A stretch of DNA of 64,000 bases, from assembly GCF_002017865.1 (NCBI RefSeq), contig NZ_MTJN01000002.1:310001-374000 (forward strand), given 5' to 3'. The stretch's first letter is position 1, and every line of letters begins with the position of its first letter. The notes beneath the pieces are model-generated. The model saw only the letters and a program-made list of their open reading frames with translations, was not told the DNA's origin and did not search any database. Positions 19,093 through 28,062 of the stretch are shown here, in pieces. The DNA comes from Rhodoferax fermentans (GTDB lineage: Bacteria; Pseudomonadota; Gammaproteobacteria; Burkholderiales; Burkholderiaceae_C). The position numbers and the translations under genes are program-made.

Positions 19093-19218
19093 ATGAAACC
19101 CGCCGCCAAGCTCCTGGGATATGCCCTGATGCTCGGGTTGCTGGCGCTGGTGTTTGCAATGTATGGCCAGCCCGACTTCATGTTGACGCTGGCCAACCAG
19201 GTCTGGGGCTGTTTCTGA
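19093..19218 (+). CDS. small single-helix membrane protein
   Basis: A frame of 41 codons begins four bases after the MFS gene stop, with ATG followed by KPAAKLLG. One hydrophobic segment (YALMLGLLALVFAMYG) is followed by QPDFMLTLANQVWGCF and a stop. The amphipathic tail with Trp-Gly-Cys-Phe is unusual. The tight spacing suggests co-translation with the transporter. I do not recognise the family with certainty. It is too short to judge by codon use alone. Confidence 0.6.
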   Translation: MKPAAKLLGYALMLGLLALVFAMYGQPDFMLTLANQVWGCF

Positions 19219-19335
19219 GCGTCTGCGTGCCAGACACTGGCGCGGCATCACCCGCCCAACTTTGCCTGGAAACCCGTCTGGCGCAGCATCCACTCTCGCT
19301 AGAATAAAGGGCTAACCCTGGAGCCAGCTCGCAAG

Positions 19336-20229
19336 ATGACCTCTCTATCCCGACCCATCACCGGCAGCATCGTTGCCTTGATCACCCCCATGCTGCCAGA
19401 CGGCGCGGTAGATTACCCAGCCTTGCGCAAACTCATCGACTGGCACATTGCCGAGGGCACCGACTGTATTGGTGTGGTCGGCACCACCGGTGAGTCGCCC
19501 ACGGTGAGCATCCAGGAAAATTGCGAGGTCATCCGTGTGTCGGTTGAACAAGCCGCAGGCCGGGTGCCGATCATGGCCGGCTGTGGCTCCAACTGCACCG
19601 CCGAGGCGATTGAACTGGCCGGTTTTGCCAAGAAAGTCGGCGCCGACTGCCAACTGCAAGTGGTGCCCTACTACAACAAACCCACCCAGGAGGGGCTGTA
19701 CCAGCACTTCAAGGCAATTGCCGAGGCAGTCGACCTGCCGATGGTGCTGTACAACGTGCCAGGCCGCTCGGTGGCAGACATGTCGGTCGAAACAAGCCTG
19801 CGTCTGGCACAACTGCCGGGCATCATCGGTATCAAGGAAGCCACCGGCAATCTGGACCGTGCCCAGTGGCTGATCCGCGAAGCACCCGAAGGTTTTTCCG
19901 TCTACTCGGGTGACGACGCCACAGCGGTTGCCCTGATGTTGTGTGGTGGCCAAGGCAACATCAGTGTCACCGCCAACCTGGCACCCCGCCTGATGCATGA
20001 GTTGTGCATGGCGGCAACAGCTGGTGACGTGAAACGCGCCATGGCCATTCAGTTCAAACTGATGCCCTTGCACAAAAACCTGTTTCTCGAAGCCAATCCG
20101 ATCCCGGTGAAATGGGCTGCGGCCCGCATGAACCTGTGTGGCCCGACCCTGCGCCTGCCCTTGACCGAGCTCAGCGCCAGTTACCAACCTGCCGTTGAAG
20201 CTGCCCTGCGCACCGTGGGCCTGCTCTGA
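19336..20229 (+). CDS. dapA: 4-hydroxy-tetrahydrodipicolinate synthase
   Basis: Enzyme of 297 residues that condenses pyruvate with aspartate semialdehyde in lysine and peptidoglycan synthesis. [18 protein letters not shown] opens the barrel and [13 protein letters not shown] is the family signature. The Tyr in [15 protein letters not shown] and the Schiff-base Lys in [15 protein letters not shown] are present. bamC follows 37 bases later on the same strand, an order common in betaproteobacteria. A TAGAATAA at 19299-19306 may serve as the -10 region. Confidence 0.97.
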   Translation: MTSLSRPITGSIVALITPMLPDGAVDYPALRKLIDWHIAEGTDCIGVVGTTGESPTVSIQENCEVIRVSVEQAAGRVPIMAGCGSNCTAEAIELAGFAKKVGADCQLQVVPYYNKPTQEGLYQHFKAIAEAVDLPMVLYNVPGRSVADMSVETSLRLAQLPGIIGIKEATGNLDRAQWLIREAPEGFSVYSGDDATAVALMLCGGQGNISVTANLAPRLMHELCMAATAGDVKRAMAIQFKLMPLHKNLFLEANPIPVKWAAARMNLCGPTLRLPLTELSASYQPAVEAALRTVGLL

Positions 20230-20266
20230 GCTGACCCTGCCAACCTCTCTTCCTGAAGGATATTTT

Positions 20267-21361
20267 GTGAACCATTCCCCAAAATTTGTGTTGCTCGGTC
20301 TGACCCTGGCGCTGGGCGCCTGCTCGGTTCTGCAGAGCGACAAGGTTGACTACAAAAGCGCGGCCACCAACAAAACCCCGTCACTGGAAATCCCACCTGA
20401 CCTGACCCAGATTTCCAAGGACACCCGCTACAAGGTGCCTGGTTCGGCGGTGACCGCATCGAGCTACCAACTCGCTCAAAACACGGTGGTGGCCACCCCC
20501 ACTGCAACCGCCTCACTGGGTGACGTGCGCATCGAGCGCTCAGGCAACACCCGCTGGCTGGTGATCAAGCGCCCGGCCGACAAGCTGTGGGAGCCGGTCA
20601 AGGAATTCTGGCAAGACAACGGTTTCCTGCTCGCAATGGACCAGGCTAACCTGGGCATCATGGAAACCGACTGGGCCGAAAACCGCGCCAAGATTCCTCA
20701 GGACTTTGTCCGCGCCACCTTGGGCAAGGTGTTTGATTCGCTCTACTCCACCGGTGAGCGTGACAAGTTCCGCACCCGTCTGGAACGCGGTGCCGACGGC
20801 AGCACCGAGATTTTCATCAGCCACCGCGGCATGATTGAGGTCTATGACAGCAAGGAAAAAGAACGCACCGTGTGGCAGCCCCGTGCCGCCGATCCCGAGC
20901 TGGAGGCCGAGTTCCTGCGCCGCCTGATGGTCAAGCTGGGTGTGGGTGAGGAACAGTCCAAAGCCCTGCTGGCTGCGGGTGTGGTCAAGGAAAACACCCA
21001 GGTCGCCACCGTGGGTGGACAACCCGTGGTGCAACTGGCGGACGGCTTTGATCGCGCCTGGCGCCGGGTGGGTCTGTCACTGGACCGCACCAACTTCACC
21101 GTGGAAGACCGTGACCGCAGCAAGGGCCTGTACTTTGTGCGTTATGTGGCCCCCAACGCCGACATGGAAAAAGACGAACCGGGCTTCTTTGGCAAACTGT
21201 TTGGCAAGTCCAAACCAGATGCCCAGCCATCGAAGTTCCGCGTGGCCGTGCTGAGTCAAGGCAATGCCACCACGGTGTCGGTACAAAACGCCGATGGCAG
21301 CGCCGCCGCCGTGGCCGATGCACAACGCATCATCAAGGTGCTGGCCGAAGACCTGAAATAA
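20267..21361 (+). CDS. bamC: outer membrane assembly lipoprotein BamC
   Basis: Lipoprotein of 364 residues of the NlpB/BamC family, a subunit of the BAM complex. A signal peptide with lipobox LGAC places the lipidated Cys at residue 19. The unstructured lead has the typical YKSA..PSLEIPPDLT pattern. Two helix-grip domains follow (RWLVIKRPADKLWEPVKEFW and a C-terminal one after AWRRVGLSLDRTNF). The start is a GTG at 20267, seven bases after AAGGA. It follows dapA and ends at a strong terminator. Confidence 0.93.
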   Translation: MNHSPKFVLLGLTLALGACSVLQSDKVDYKSAATNKTPSLEIPPDLTQISKDTRYKVPGSAVTASSYQLAQNTVVATPTATASLGDVRIERSGNTRWLVIKRPADKLWEPVKEFWQDNGFLLAMDQANLGIMETDWAENRAKIPQDFVRATLGKVFDSLYSTGERDKFRTRLERGADGSTEIFISHRGMIEVYDSKEKERTVWQPRAADPELEAEFLRRLMVKLGVGEEQSKALLAAGVVKENTQVATVGGQPVVQLADGFDRAWRRVGLSLDRTNFTVEDRDRSKGLYFVRYVAPNADMEKDEPGFFGKLFGKSKPDAQPSKFRVAVLSQGNATTVSVQNADGSAAAVADAQRIIKVLAEDLK

Positions 21362-21376
21362 ACCCGCTTGAGACGA

Positions 21377-21408
21377 GCCACCTGCCGGTAACGGCAGGTG
21401 GCTTTTTT
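21377..21408 (+). terminator. intrinsic terminator of dapA-bamC
   Basis: GCCACCTGCCG, loop GTAA, CGGCAGGTGGC is a perfect eleven-base stem, followed by six T. It sits 15 bases after the bamC stop. Confidence 0.95.
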
Positions 21409-21412
21409 ATGG

Positions 21413-21462
21413 CCAAATCGGCTCTAGCCCTTATGTAATAAGGACTAATAGCTACAAAGATT
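21413..21462 (+). repeat. short palindromic repeat, copy 6, overlapping a stop codon
   Basis: CCAAATCGGCTCTAGCCCTT, ATGTAAT, AAGGACTAATAGCTACAAAG. Plus orientation. The stop codon (TAG on the minus strand, 21452-21454) and last residues of the dehydrogenase gene lie inside it. Confidence 0.9.
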
Positions 21463-22546
21463 GCAGCGCTTGAGTGATTGCCCGGCCCAGATCCTGGGTC
21501 TTGGCGCAACCACCCAGATCGGGCGTGCGAGGTGCGCCGCTGCCAGGGGCCAACACCTGCTCAATGGCTTGCAAGACCGCGTCATGGGCTGCGCGGTGGC
21601 CCAAAAAGTCCAGCATCAGCGCCCCACTCCAGATCTGGCCAATCGGGTTGGCCTTGGCTTGGCCAGCGATGTCTGGAGCTGAGCCATGCACCGGCTCAAA
21701 CAGCGAGGGGTGGGTGCGCCCAGGGTTGAGGTTGGCACTCGGTGCAATCGCAATCGTGCCGGTGCAGGCCGGACCCAGGTCACTGAGGATGTCGCCAAAC
21801 AGGTTGCTGCCCACCACCACGTCAAAAAAATCCGGCCGCTGCACAAAATGTGCGGTCAGGATGTCGATGTGGAACTTGTCCACCGTGACATCTGGGTAGG
21901 CTTTGGCCATCTCGGCCACCCGCTCGTCCCAATATGGCATGGTGATCGCGATGCCGTTGGATTTGGTGGCGCTGGTCAGGTGTTTTTTGGGGCGCGACTG
22001 GGCCAGATCAAACGCAAATTTGAGCACCCGGTCCACACCGACGCGTGACATCACCGTCTCTTGCATCACGATTTCGCGCTCGGTGCCGGCAAACATGCGC
22101 CCACCGATGCTGGAGTATTCACCCTCGGTGTTTTCACGCACGATCACCATGTCGATCTCACCGGGCGCACGCGCACTGCCGTCACGGCGGACCACCGGGC
22201 AGGTGATGCCGGGCATCAGGCGCGCCGGGCGCAGGTTCACATACTGGTCAAACTCGCGTCGAAACAACAGCAGAGAACCCCACAACGACACGTGGTCCGG
22301 GATTTTTTCCGGCCAGCCCACCGCACCGAAGTAAATCGCGTCGTGGCCGCCGATTTGATCTTTCCAGTTGTCAGGCAACATCTGGCCGTGCCGCTCGAAG
22401 TATTGCCAGCTGGAAAAATCAAAGTGATCGATCTGCAGGTCGATGCCAAATTTGTCGGCCGCAGCTTCAAGCACCCGCAGGCCTTCTGGCATCACCTCCT
22501 GGCCAATGCCGTCACCGGCAATGACAGCAATCTTGTGTGTGGCCAC
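21452..22546 (-). CDS. tartrate/D-malate-type dehydrogenase
   Basis: NAD- and metal-dependent beta-decarboxylating dehydrogenase of 364 residues. KIAVIAGDGIGQEVMPEGL opens the fold and IVRENTEGEYSSIGGR is a family block. Metal-binding acids are in NLFGDILSDLGPACTG and the nucleotide site is EPVHGSAPDIAGQ. LFRREFDQYVNLRPARLMPG matches tartrate dehydrogenase (TtuC) and DmlA better than LeuB or isocitrate dehydrogenase. Likely substrates are tartrate, D-malate or isopropylmalate-like acids. It lies ten bases after pgsA in the same direction. Its stop codon comes from a repeat copy, so the C-terminus may differ from relatives. Confidence 0.9.
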   Translation of the reverse strand: MATHKIAVIAGDGIGQEVMPEGLRVLEAAADKFGIDLQIDHFDFSSWQYFERHGQMLPDNWKDQIGGHDAIYFGAVGWPEKIPDHVSLWGSLLLFRREFDQYVNLRPARLMPGITCPVVRRDGSARAPGEIDMVIVRENTEGEYSSIGGRMFAGTEREIVMQETVMSRVGVDRVLKFAFDLAQSRPKKHLTSATKSNGIAITMPYWDERVAEMAKAYPDVTVDKFHIDILTAHFVQRPDFFDVVVGSNLFGDILSDLGPACTGTIAIAPSANLNPGRTHPSLFEPVHGSAPDIAGQAKANPIGQIWSGALMLDFLGHRAAHDAVLQAIEQVLAPGSGAPRTPDLGGCAKTQDLGRAITQALQSL

Positions 22547-22555
22547 GTGCTCTCC

Positions 22556-23122
22556 TTACTTGACCTTGGCGCGGATTTCCGGAAGGGCTTTTTGCAGGTA
22601 ATACACCATCGACCAGACGGTCATGATCGCGGCCAGCCAGATCAGCCAGACACCCCAGAGATGGGTGTCGATCAAGCCGAACAGCAGCCCGTCATACAGC
22701 AGAAACGGGATCGCCACCATTTGGGCGGTGGTTTTGAGTTTGCCAATCATGTGCACCGCGACACTGCGCGAAGCACCAATCTGCGCCATCCACTCGCGCA
22801 GCGCTGATATGGCGATCTCGCGGCCAATGATGATCAGCCCGACAAACACGTCAGCGCGCCCAAGGTGCACCAGCACCAACACACAGGCACAGACCAGAAA
22901 CTTGTCAGCGACCGGGTCCAGAAAGGCACCAAAGGCCGAGACCTGGTTGAGCCGGCGTGCCAGAAAACCGTCAAGCCAATCCGTAGCAGCAAACACCACA
23001 AACATCACGGTGGCAATCTCATTGCGGTGGGCTGGCTCAATCGGCAGGTAAAACACACCAACGATCAAGGGAATGGCCGCAATACGCGCCCAGGTCATGA
23101 GGGTAGGAATGGTCCAGAACAT
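22556..23122 (-). CDS. pgsA: CDP-diacylglycerol-glycerol-3-phosphate 3-phosphatidyltransferase
   Basis: Inner-membrane enzyme of 188 residues making phosphatidylglycerol phosphate. It begins FWTIPTLMTWARIAAIPLIV, the standard start, and contains the CDP-alcohol motif DWLDGFLARRLN, then GAFLDPVADK, with all Asp residues kept. Several hydrophobic helices follow. The ATG at 23122 is chosen over one eight codons upstream because homologues begin here. It follows uvrC by 41 bases, a common pairing. Confidence 0.96.
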   Translation of the reverse strand: MFWTIPTLMTWARIAAIPLIVGVFYLPIEPAHRNEIATVMFVVFAATDWLDGFLARRLNQVSAFGAFLDPVADKFLVCACVLVLVHLGRADVFVGLIIIGREIAISALREWMAQIGASRSVAVHMIGKLKTTAQMVAIPFLLYDGLLFGLIDTHLWGVWLIWLAAIMTVWSMVYYLQKALPEIRAKVK

Positions 23123-23163
23123 GTCTCGATTGTGGCATGCAGCCACCGGCCTACAGCCTGCGT

Positions 23164-25293
23164 TCAGTGCAACGCCCGATAGATTTCTTCCGCCAGTTCA
23201 TGCGAGATGCCTTCGACACTGGCCATGTCATCCACAGACGCCATCGCCACCCCCCGCACACCGCCAAAACGCTGCAACAGCCGGGCACGCCGTTTGGGGC
23301 CGATGCCGGGGATGTCTTCGAGCTTGCCACCGTCCATACGCACCTTGGCACGTGCGGCGCGCATGCCGGTGATGGCAAAACGGTGGGCCTCGTCGCGGAT
23401 CTGCGCCACCAGCATCAGCGCCGCCGAATCCTTGCCCAGGTAGACCTTCTCGCGCCCATCGGCAAACACCAGCTCTTCCAGGCCGATACGCCTGCCCTCA
23501 CCTTTTTCAACCCCCACGATCAGCGACAGATCGAGCCCCAGCTGCACAAACACCTCACGCGCCATGCTGACCTGGCCCTTGCCACCATCGACCAGCACCA
23601 GGTCCGGCAGACGACCGGTGCCCGGAGGGGTTTCACCCGTGCGTTTGGCTTCCTGCAAGACCTCGGCCAACTTGCCGTAACGGCGCAACAGCACTTGGCG
23701 CATCGCGGCGTAGTCGTCGCCAGGTGTGATGTCAGTGATTTTGTAGCGCCGGTACTCGGCGTTTTGCATCTTGTGGTGGTGAAACACCACACACGAGGCC
23801 TGGGTTGACTCACCCGCAGTGTGCGAAATGTCAAAACACTCGATGCGCAGTTCGTCCAGGTCGTCCAAGCCCAGATCCAGCGCCTCATACAGCGCTCGGG
23901 TGCGCGCCTGTTGGGAGCCTTCTTCAGACAACAGCCGGGCCAGTTGTAAGTTGGCATTGGTTTGCGCCATCTCCAGCCAGACCCGGCGCTGTTCACGCGG
24001 CGCATGCACTGCCGAGACCTTGATGCCGGTTTGTGCGGTCAGCGCTTTGAGCAGCGCCTTGTCCACCGGGCTGCTGACCACCAGCGAGGGTGGCACCGGC
24101 ACATTCAGGTAATGCTGGGCGATGAAGGCGTCCAGGATCTGTGATTCGACTGATCGGACCTCAGCGCCCTCGTCCTCCAGCTCCAGCGCGGCGCCGTCTT
24201 GCACCTGCACTGGGAAATAAGGACGGTCTCCCAGATGGCGCCCGCCCCGCACCATGGCCAGGTTGACACAGGCGCGCCCGCCCTGCACCTTGACCGCGAG
24301 GATGTCGACATCGCGGTCGCTGACGTTGTCCACACTTTGCTGGTGCAACACGCTGGATAGCGCCGAAGTCTGGTTGCGCAGCTCGGCCGCCTGTTCGAAC
24401 TCGAGTTTGTCGGCGTGCGCCATCATGCGTGCCTGCAGGCTGCTCATCACCTCCTGTGCGTCGCCATTCAAAAACCGTTCGGCGTCCGCCACATCCTGGG
24501 CGTAGTCGGCGGGTGAAATGTGACCCACACAGGGGCCGGAGCAGCGTTTGATCTGGTACAACAAACAAGGCCGGGTGCGGTTGGCAAACACCGACTCCTC
24601 GCAGGTGCGTAACTTGAACACCTTTTGCATCAGCAAAATTGCCTCCTTGACCGCCCAGGCACTGGGGTAGGGGCCAAAGTAATGGTGTTTTTTCTCGACC
24701 GCACCCCGGTAGTAGGACACCCGTGGAAACCAGTCGCCGTTGATGCGGGTCACCGAGGATGCTGTGTCTTTTGGGCCTGCAGCCCTTGCTGATAAAGGGC
24801 CAGGCGCTCCTTTTTTTGCAAGAAGGCTGCTGTCTTTGGGCAACGGTGCCGGGGCGCTGATCTTGAGGTAGGGGTAACTTTTGTCGTCCCGAAACAGGAT
24901 GTTGTACTTGGGGTTGAGCGTCTTGATCAGGTTGTTTTCAAGCAGCAGCGCCTCGGCCTCGGAGCGCACCACCGTGGTCTCCAGCCGCACAATCTTGCCC
25001 ACCATGTGGCCAATGCGGGTGCCGCCGTGGTTCTTCTGGAAATAACTCGATACCCGTTTTTTGAGGTTGATCGCCTTGCCAACATACAAGACTTGTCCCT
25101 GCGCATCAAAGTAACGGTAGACCCCCGGTAGCGCGGGCAGGCTCGCCACATCGCTGAGCAGTTGCTCGGGATGGGCGCCCGCTGGCGCCTCTGGCTCCCC
25201 ACCATCGGGGCTGAGGGTCACAACGGGCGGCAGTTCGGCAGGCAGCTTGACGGGGTCAACGGATGGCACGGGTTTTTCAGGCAAATCAGACAT
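23164..25293 (-). CDS. uvrC: excinuclease ABC subunit C, with repeat-derived insertion
   Basis: Nucleotide-excision repair nuclease, 709 residues, longer than the usual 600-650. The GIY-YIG domain ([20 protein letters not shown] near 55) makes the 3' cut. A Cys cluster ([19 protein letters not shown]) follows, then a UVR segment, the RNase H-like domain ([20 protein letters not shown]) and a C-terminal helix-hairpin-helix pair ([19 protein letters not shown]). Between [11 protein letters not shown] and [10 protein letters not shown] about 40 extra residues are present, part of which is encoded by a repeat copy at 24766-24817. The frame is intact, so the enzyme is probably active. Confidence 0.96.
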   Translation of the reverse strand: MSDLPEKPVPSVDPVKLPAELPPVVTLSPDGGEPEAPAGAHPEQLLSDVASLPALPGVYRYFDAQGQVLYVGKAINLKKRVSSYFQKNHGGTRIGHMVGKIVRLETTVVRSEAEALLLENNLIKTLNPKYNILFRDDKSYPYLKISAPAPLPKDSSLLAKKGAPGPLSARAAGPKDTASSVTRINGDWFPRVSYYRGAVEKKHHYFGPYPSAWAVKEAILLMQKVFKLRTCEESVFANRTRPCLLYQIKRCSGPCVGHISPADYAQDVADAERFLNGDAQEVMSSLQARMMAHADKLEFEQAAELRNQTSALSSVLHQQSVDNVSDRDVDILAVKVQGGRACVNLAMVRGGRHLGDRPYFPVQVQDGAALELEDEGAEVRSVESQILDAFIAQHYLNVPVPPSLVVSSPVDKALLKALTAQTGIKVSAVHAPREQRRVWLEMAQTNANLQLARLLSEEGSQQARTRALYEALDLGLDDLDELRIECFDISHTAGESTQASCVVFHHHKMQNAEYRRYKITDITPGDDYAAMRQVLLRRYGKLAEVLQEAKRTGETPPGTGRLPDLVLVDGGKGQVSMAREVFVQLGLDLSLIVGVEKGEGRRIGLEELVFADGREKVYLGKDSAALMLVAQIRDEAHRFAITGMRAARAKVRMDGGKLEDIPGIGPKRRARLLQRFGGVRGVAMASVDDMASVEGISHELAEEIYRALH
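24766..24817 (+). repeat. short palindromic repeat, copy 7, inside uvrC
   Basis: TTTTGGGCCTGCAGCCCTTG, CTGATA, AAGGGCCAGGCGCTCC. Read in the uvrC frame it gives [12 protein letters not shown] around residues 159-176. It lies in a loop between two conserved UvrC blocks. Confidence 0.8.
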
Positions 25294-25320
25294 AGGGCGC
25301 TATTGTGGACAATCCCGGTC

Positions 25321-26454
25321 ATGAAATTGCCACCTGCTCAGCCCAAATTGCACTGGGACATTTTTTGCCGCGTGATCGACAACTTTGGTGACATCGGCGT
25401 CTGCTGGCGCCTGTGTGTGGATCTGGCACAACGCGGCCAGACCGTGCGGCTCTGGGTCGACGATGCCTCTGCCCTGGCCTGGATGGCGCCCGATGGCACG
25501 CCCGGTGTGACGGTGCTGCCCTGGACCAGCCCTTTCACACAACACGGTCAGACGCCCGGCGATGTGCTGGTGGAAGCCTTTGGCTGCGAGATTGATCCTG
25601 AATTCATAGCGGCATACGCCCACAAAATAAGGGCTACAGACCAGAAAAGCCAGTGGATCAACCTCGAATACCTGAGTGCCGAGGCCTATGTGGCGCGCTG
25701 CCACACCCTGCCCTCACCCGTGATGTTTGGGCCGGGCCAAGGGCTTGCCAAACATTTTTTCTACCCTGGCTTCACCTCCGACACCGGCGGCCTGTTGCGC
25801 GAAGCCGATCTGCTGCAGCGCCAGGCCAGTTTCGAGCGCAGCGCCTGGTTAACAACTCAAGGCATAACCTGGCAAGGCCAGCGCCTGGTCTCGCTGTTTT
25901 GTTACGAACCTGCAGGCCTGCCCGATTTGCTACACACCTTGGCTGCGGACGACAGACCCACACAGCTGTTGGTGACCGCAGGGCGGGCCAGTGCTGCGGT
26001 GCGCCGCTTGGTTGAGCATGAAATTAGCCTCCAGCCCTTTATCAACAAGGGCCAGCAGCTCTCAATTTCATACCTTCCGTTACTGTCACAAACCGACTAC
26101 GACCACCTGCTGTGGGCCTGTGACATCAATTTTGTGCGCGGCGAAGACTCGTTGGTGCGCGCCCTGTGGGCTGGCAAACCCTTGGTCTGGCAGATCTACC
26201 CGCAAGACGATGATGCCCACCACCACAAGCTCCACGCTTTCCTGGACTGGCTGCACGCACCACCCACATTGCGCCACGCACACCAGCGCTGGAACGGTTT
26301 GCCGGGTAGGGGCACCGATGACGGCACCGCGCCACTGTTCACGACCGAAGACGAGCGAACTTGGCAAGCTGCCTGCCAGCGCGCCAGGCAAACGCTGCTG
26401 CAGCAAAACGATCTGGCAAGCCAATTGCTCGATTTCATGACAAAAACCCACTAA
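25321..26454 (+). CDS. earP: EF-P arginine rhamnosyltransferase
   Basis: Glycosyltransferase of 377 residues that attaches rhamnose from dTDP-rhamnose to arginine 32 of EF-P. WDIFCRVIDNFGDIGVCWRL opens the family, with the catalytic Asp of the DNFGD motif. RGEDSLVRALWAGKPLVWQIY is the nucleotide-sugar region. It starts 28 bases from divergent uvrC and lies 92 bases before efp, its substrate gene. Two repeat copies fall inside the frame (around residues 95-110 and 233-250), encoding HKIRATDQK and ISLQPFINKGQQL. Length and motifs are otherwise normal, so it is likely functional. Confidence 0.95.
   Translation: MKLPPAQPKLHWDIFCRVIDNFGDIGVCWRLCVDLAQRGQTVRLWVDDASALAWMAPDGTPGVTVLPWTSPFTQHGQTPGDVLVEAFGCEIDPEFIAAYAHKIRATDQKSQWINLEYLSAEAYVARCHTLPSPVMFGPGQGLAKHFFYPGFTSDTGGLLREADLLQRQASFERSAWLTTQGITWQGQRLVSLFCYEPAGLPDLLHTLAADDRPTQLLVTAGRASAAVRRLVEHEISLQPFINKGQQLSISYLPLLSQTDYDHLLWACDINFVRGEDSLVRALWAGKPLVWQIYPQDDDAHHHKLHAFLDWLHAPPTLRHAHQRWNGLPGRGTDDGTAPLFTTEDERTWQAACQRARQTLLQQNDLASQLLDFMTKTH
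25602..25650 (-). repeat. short palindromic repeat, copy 8, inside earP
   Basis: TTCATAGCGGCATACGCCC, ACAAA, ATAAGGGCTACAGACCAG. The right arm is well kept and the left arm degenerate. The earP frame reads KIRATDQK through it. Confidence 0.65.
26018..26071 (+). repeat. short palindromic repeat, copy 9, inside earP, with terminal dyad
   Basis: ATGAAATTAGCCTCCAGCCC, TTTATCAAC, AAGGGCCAGCAGCTCTCAA, TTTCAT. The ends ATGAAATT and AATTTCAT are inverted repeats of each other. The earP frame reads EISLQPFINKGQQLSIS through it, a different frame from the other coding copies. Confidence 0.85.
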
Positions 26455-26546
26455 AATAGCGGGCTTTGCGGCATGTGGTCGATTTTTCATCGAGTGCTCC
26501 AGCCGCCCTCGCCGCCAGATGCGCGGCCTAACTTCACTCTCTGACT

Positions 26547-27101
26547 ATGAAAATCGCTCAAGAAATTCGCGCCGGCAACGTCATCATGCAAGGCAAAGAC
26601 CCGATGGTCGTCCTGAAAACCGAATACGCCCGCGGTGGCCGCGGTGCCGCCACGGTGCGCATGAAGCTCAAGAGCCTGATCGCCAACTTCGGCACCGAAG
26701 TTGTGTTCCGGGCCGATGACAAGATGGACCAAGTCATTCTGGACAAAAAAGATTGCACCTACTCCTACTTTGCCGACCCGATGTACGTGTGTATGGACGC
26801 TGAGTACAACCAGTACGAAGTGGAAGCAGAGAACATGGGCGACGCGCTGAACTACCTCGAAGACGGCATGGAAGTCGAAGTGGTGTTCTACGACGGCAAG
26901 GCCATCTCGGTTGAACTGCCCACCACCGTGGTGCGTGAAATCACCTGGACCGAACCCGCCGTCAAGGGTGACACCTCTGGCAAGGTTCTGAAACCCGCAA
27001 AAATCGCAACTGGCTTTGAAGTCGGTGTGCCAATTTTTGTGGCTCAAGGCGACAAGGTCGAAATCGACACCCGTACTGGCGAATACCGCAAACGGGTCTA
27101 A
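26547..27101 (+). CDS. efp: elongation factor P
   Basis: Translation factor of 184 residues that relieves ribosome stalling at proline runs. Three beta domains are readable. The acceptor loop [11 protein letters not shown] puts Arg at position 32, the type modified by EarP rather than the lysine type modified by EpmABC. The C-terminal EF-P signature is [15 protein letters not shown]. earP is directly upstream. A TAAAAT at 26452-26457, at the end of earP, may be its -10. A terminator follows. Confidence 0.98.
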   Translation: MKIAQEIRAGNVIMQGKDPMVVLKTEYARGGRGAATVRMKLKSLIANFGTEVVFRADDKMDQVILDKKDCTYSYFADPMYVCMDAEYNQYEVEAENMGDALNYLEDGMEVEVVFYDGKAISVELPTTVVREITWTEPAVKGDTSGKVLKPAKIATGFEVGVPIFVAQGDKVEIDTRTGEYRKRV

Positions 27102-27136
27102 GGACCAGCGAGCGGCTTCACTGCCAAAAACAAGCA

Positions 27137-27165
27137 GGGCTTCACAACGTGAGGCCCTTTTTTTT
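27137..27165 (+). terminator. intrinsic terminator of efp
   Basis: GGGCTTCAC, loop AAC, GTGAGGCCC forms a nine-base stem with one wobble, followed by eight T. It starts 36 bases after the efp stop. Confidence 0.92.
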
Positions 27166-27182
27166 ACCTGACAATTCGGACC

Positions 27183-28058
27183 ATGGAACACACCCAACCT
27201 CTGACCCAACACGTCACCGAACACAAGCTGGCTGACGCCCTGGCTGATCTGTTGCACCACCCCGTCGAAGAGACGGTGCTGCACCCGAATGCCTACCGAC
27301 TGGCCTTTGCCGACCCCGAATTCCTGCTGCGCCGCGACACCCGTGGCATCCGCATCCAGCTGGAAATGCTCAAACCCGAGATCGACCAGAGTGAACAAGG
27401 CATCGACAACACCATCGTGGTGTTTGGCAGCGCCCGTTTTCCTTCACCCGAAACCGCCGACGCCGCCATGCGGGCCGCCCTGGCCTGCGCCGACCCGGCC
27501 GACATCCAGCTGGCCCAGCGCCACCTGCGTAACGCCCGCTACTACGACCAGGCACGCCTGTTTGCCCGGCTGGTGGCCACCTACAGCAACGACCAGACCC
27601 ACAGCGCCAAACTCTACATCTGCACAGGTGGTGGCCCCGGCATCATGGAAGCGGCCAACCGGGGTGCCCACGAGCTGGGCGCACCCACCGTGGGGCTCAA
27701 CATTGCACTGCCGCATGAGCAGTCGGCCAACCCCTATGTCACGCCCTCGCTGAGCTTCAAGTTCCACTATTTTGCGATCCGCAAGATGCATTTCATGATG
27801 CGCGCCAAGGCGCTGGTGGCCTTCCCTGGCGGTTTTGGCACGCTCGATGAGCTGTTTGAAGTGATCACCCTGGTGCAGACACGCAAAGCCCAACCGGTGC
27901 CCATCGTGCTGTTTGGCAGTGACTACTGGAAACGCCTGCTCAACATCGATGTGATGGTGGAAGAAGGGGTGATCTCACCCGAAGACCTCAAGCTGTTCCA
28001 CTACGTCGACACGCCCGAAGCCGCCTGGGACGTGATCAAACACTTTTACGCGCTGTAA
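27183..28058 (+). CDS. LOG-family protein (possible nucleotide 5'-monophosphate phosphoribohydrolase)
   Basis: A protein of 291 residues in the lysine-decarboxylase-like LOG family. The two signature sites are clear: TGGGPGIMEAANRGAHELG near 145 and FPGGFGTLDELFE near 215. An N-terminal extension of about 75 residues precedes the nucleotide-binding fold (IVVFGSARFPSPETADAA). Family members release the base from cytokinin-like or purine nucleotides; lysine decarboxylase activity is not expected. It follows the efp terminator, so it probably has its own promoter, and it converges with the next MFS gene. Substrate unproven. Confidence 0.9.
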   Translation: MEHTQPLTQHVTEHKLADALADLLHHPVEETVLHPNAYRLAFADPEFLLRRDTRGIRIQLEMLKPEIDQSEQGIDNTIVVFGSARFPSPETADAAMRAALACADPADIQLAQRHLRNARYYDQARLFARLVATYSNDQTHSAKLYICTGGGPGIMEAANRGAHELGAPTVGLNIALPHEQSANPYVTPSLSFKFHYFAIRKMHFMMRAKALVAFPGGFGTLDELFEVITLVQTRKAQPVPIVLFGSDYWKRLLNIDVMVEEGVISPEDLKLFHYVDTPEAAWDVIKHFYAL

Positions 28059-28062
28059 AGCC

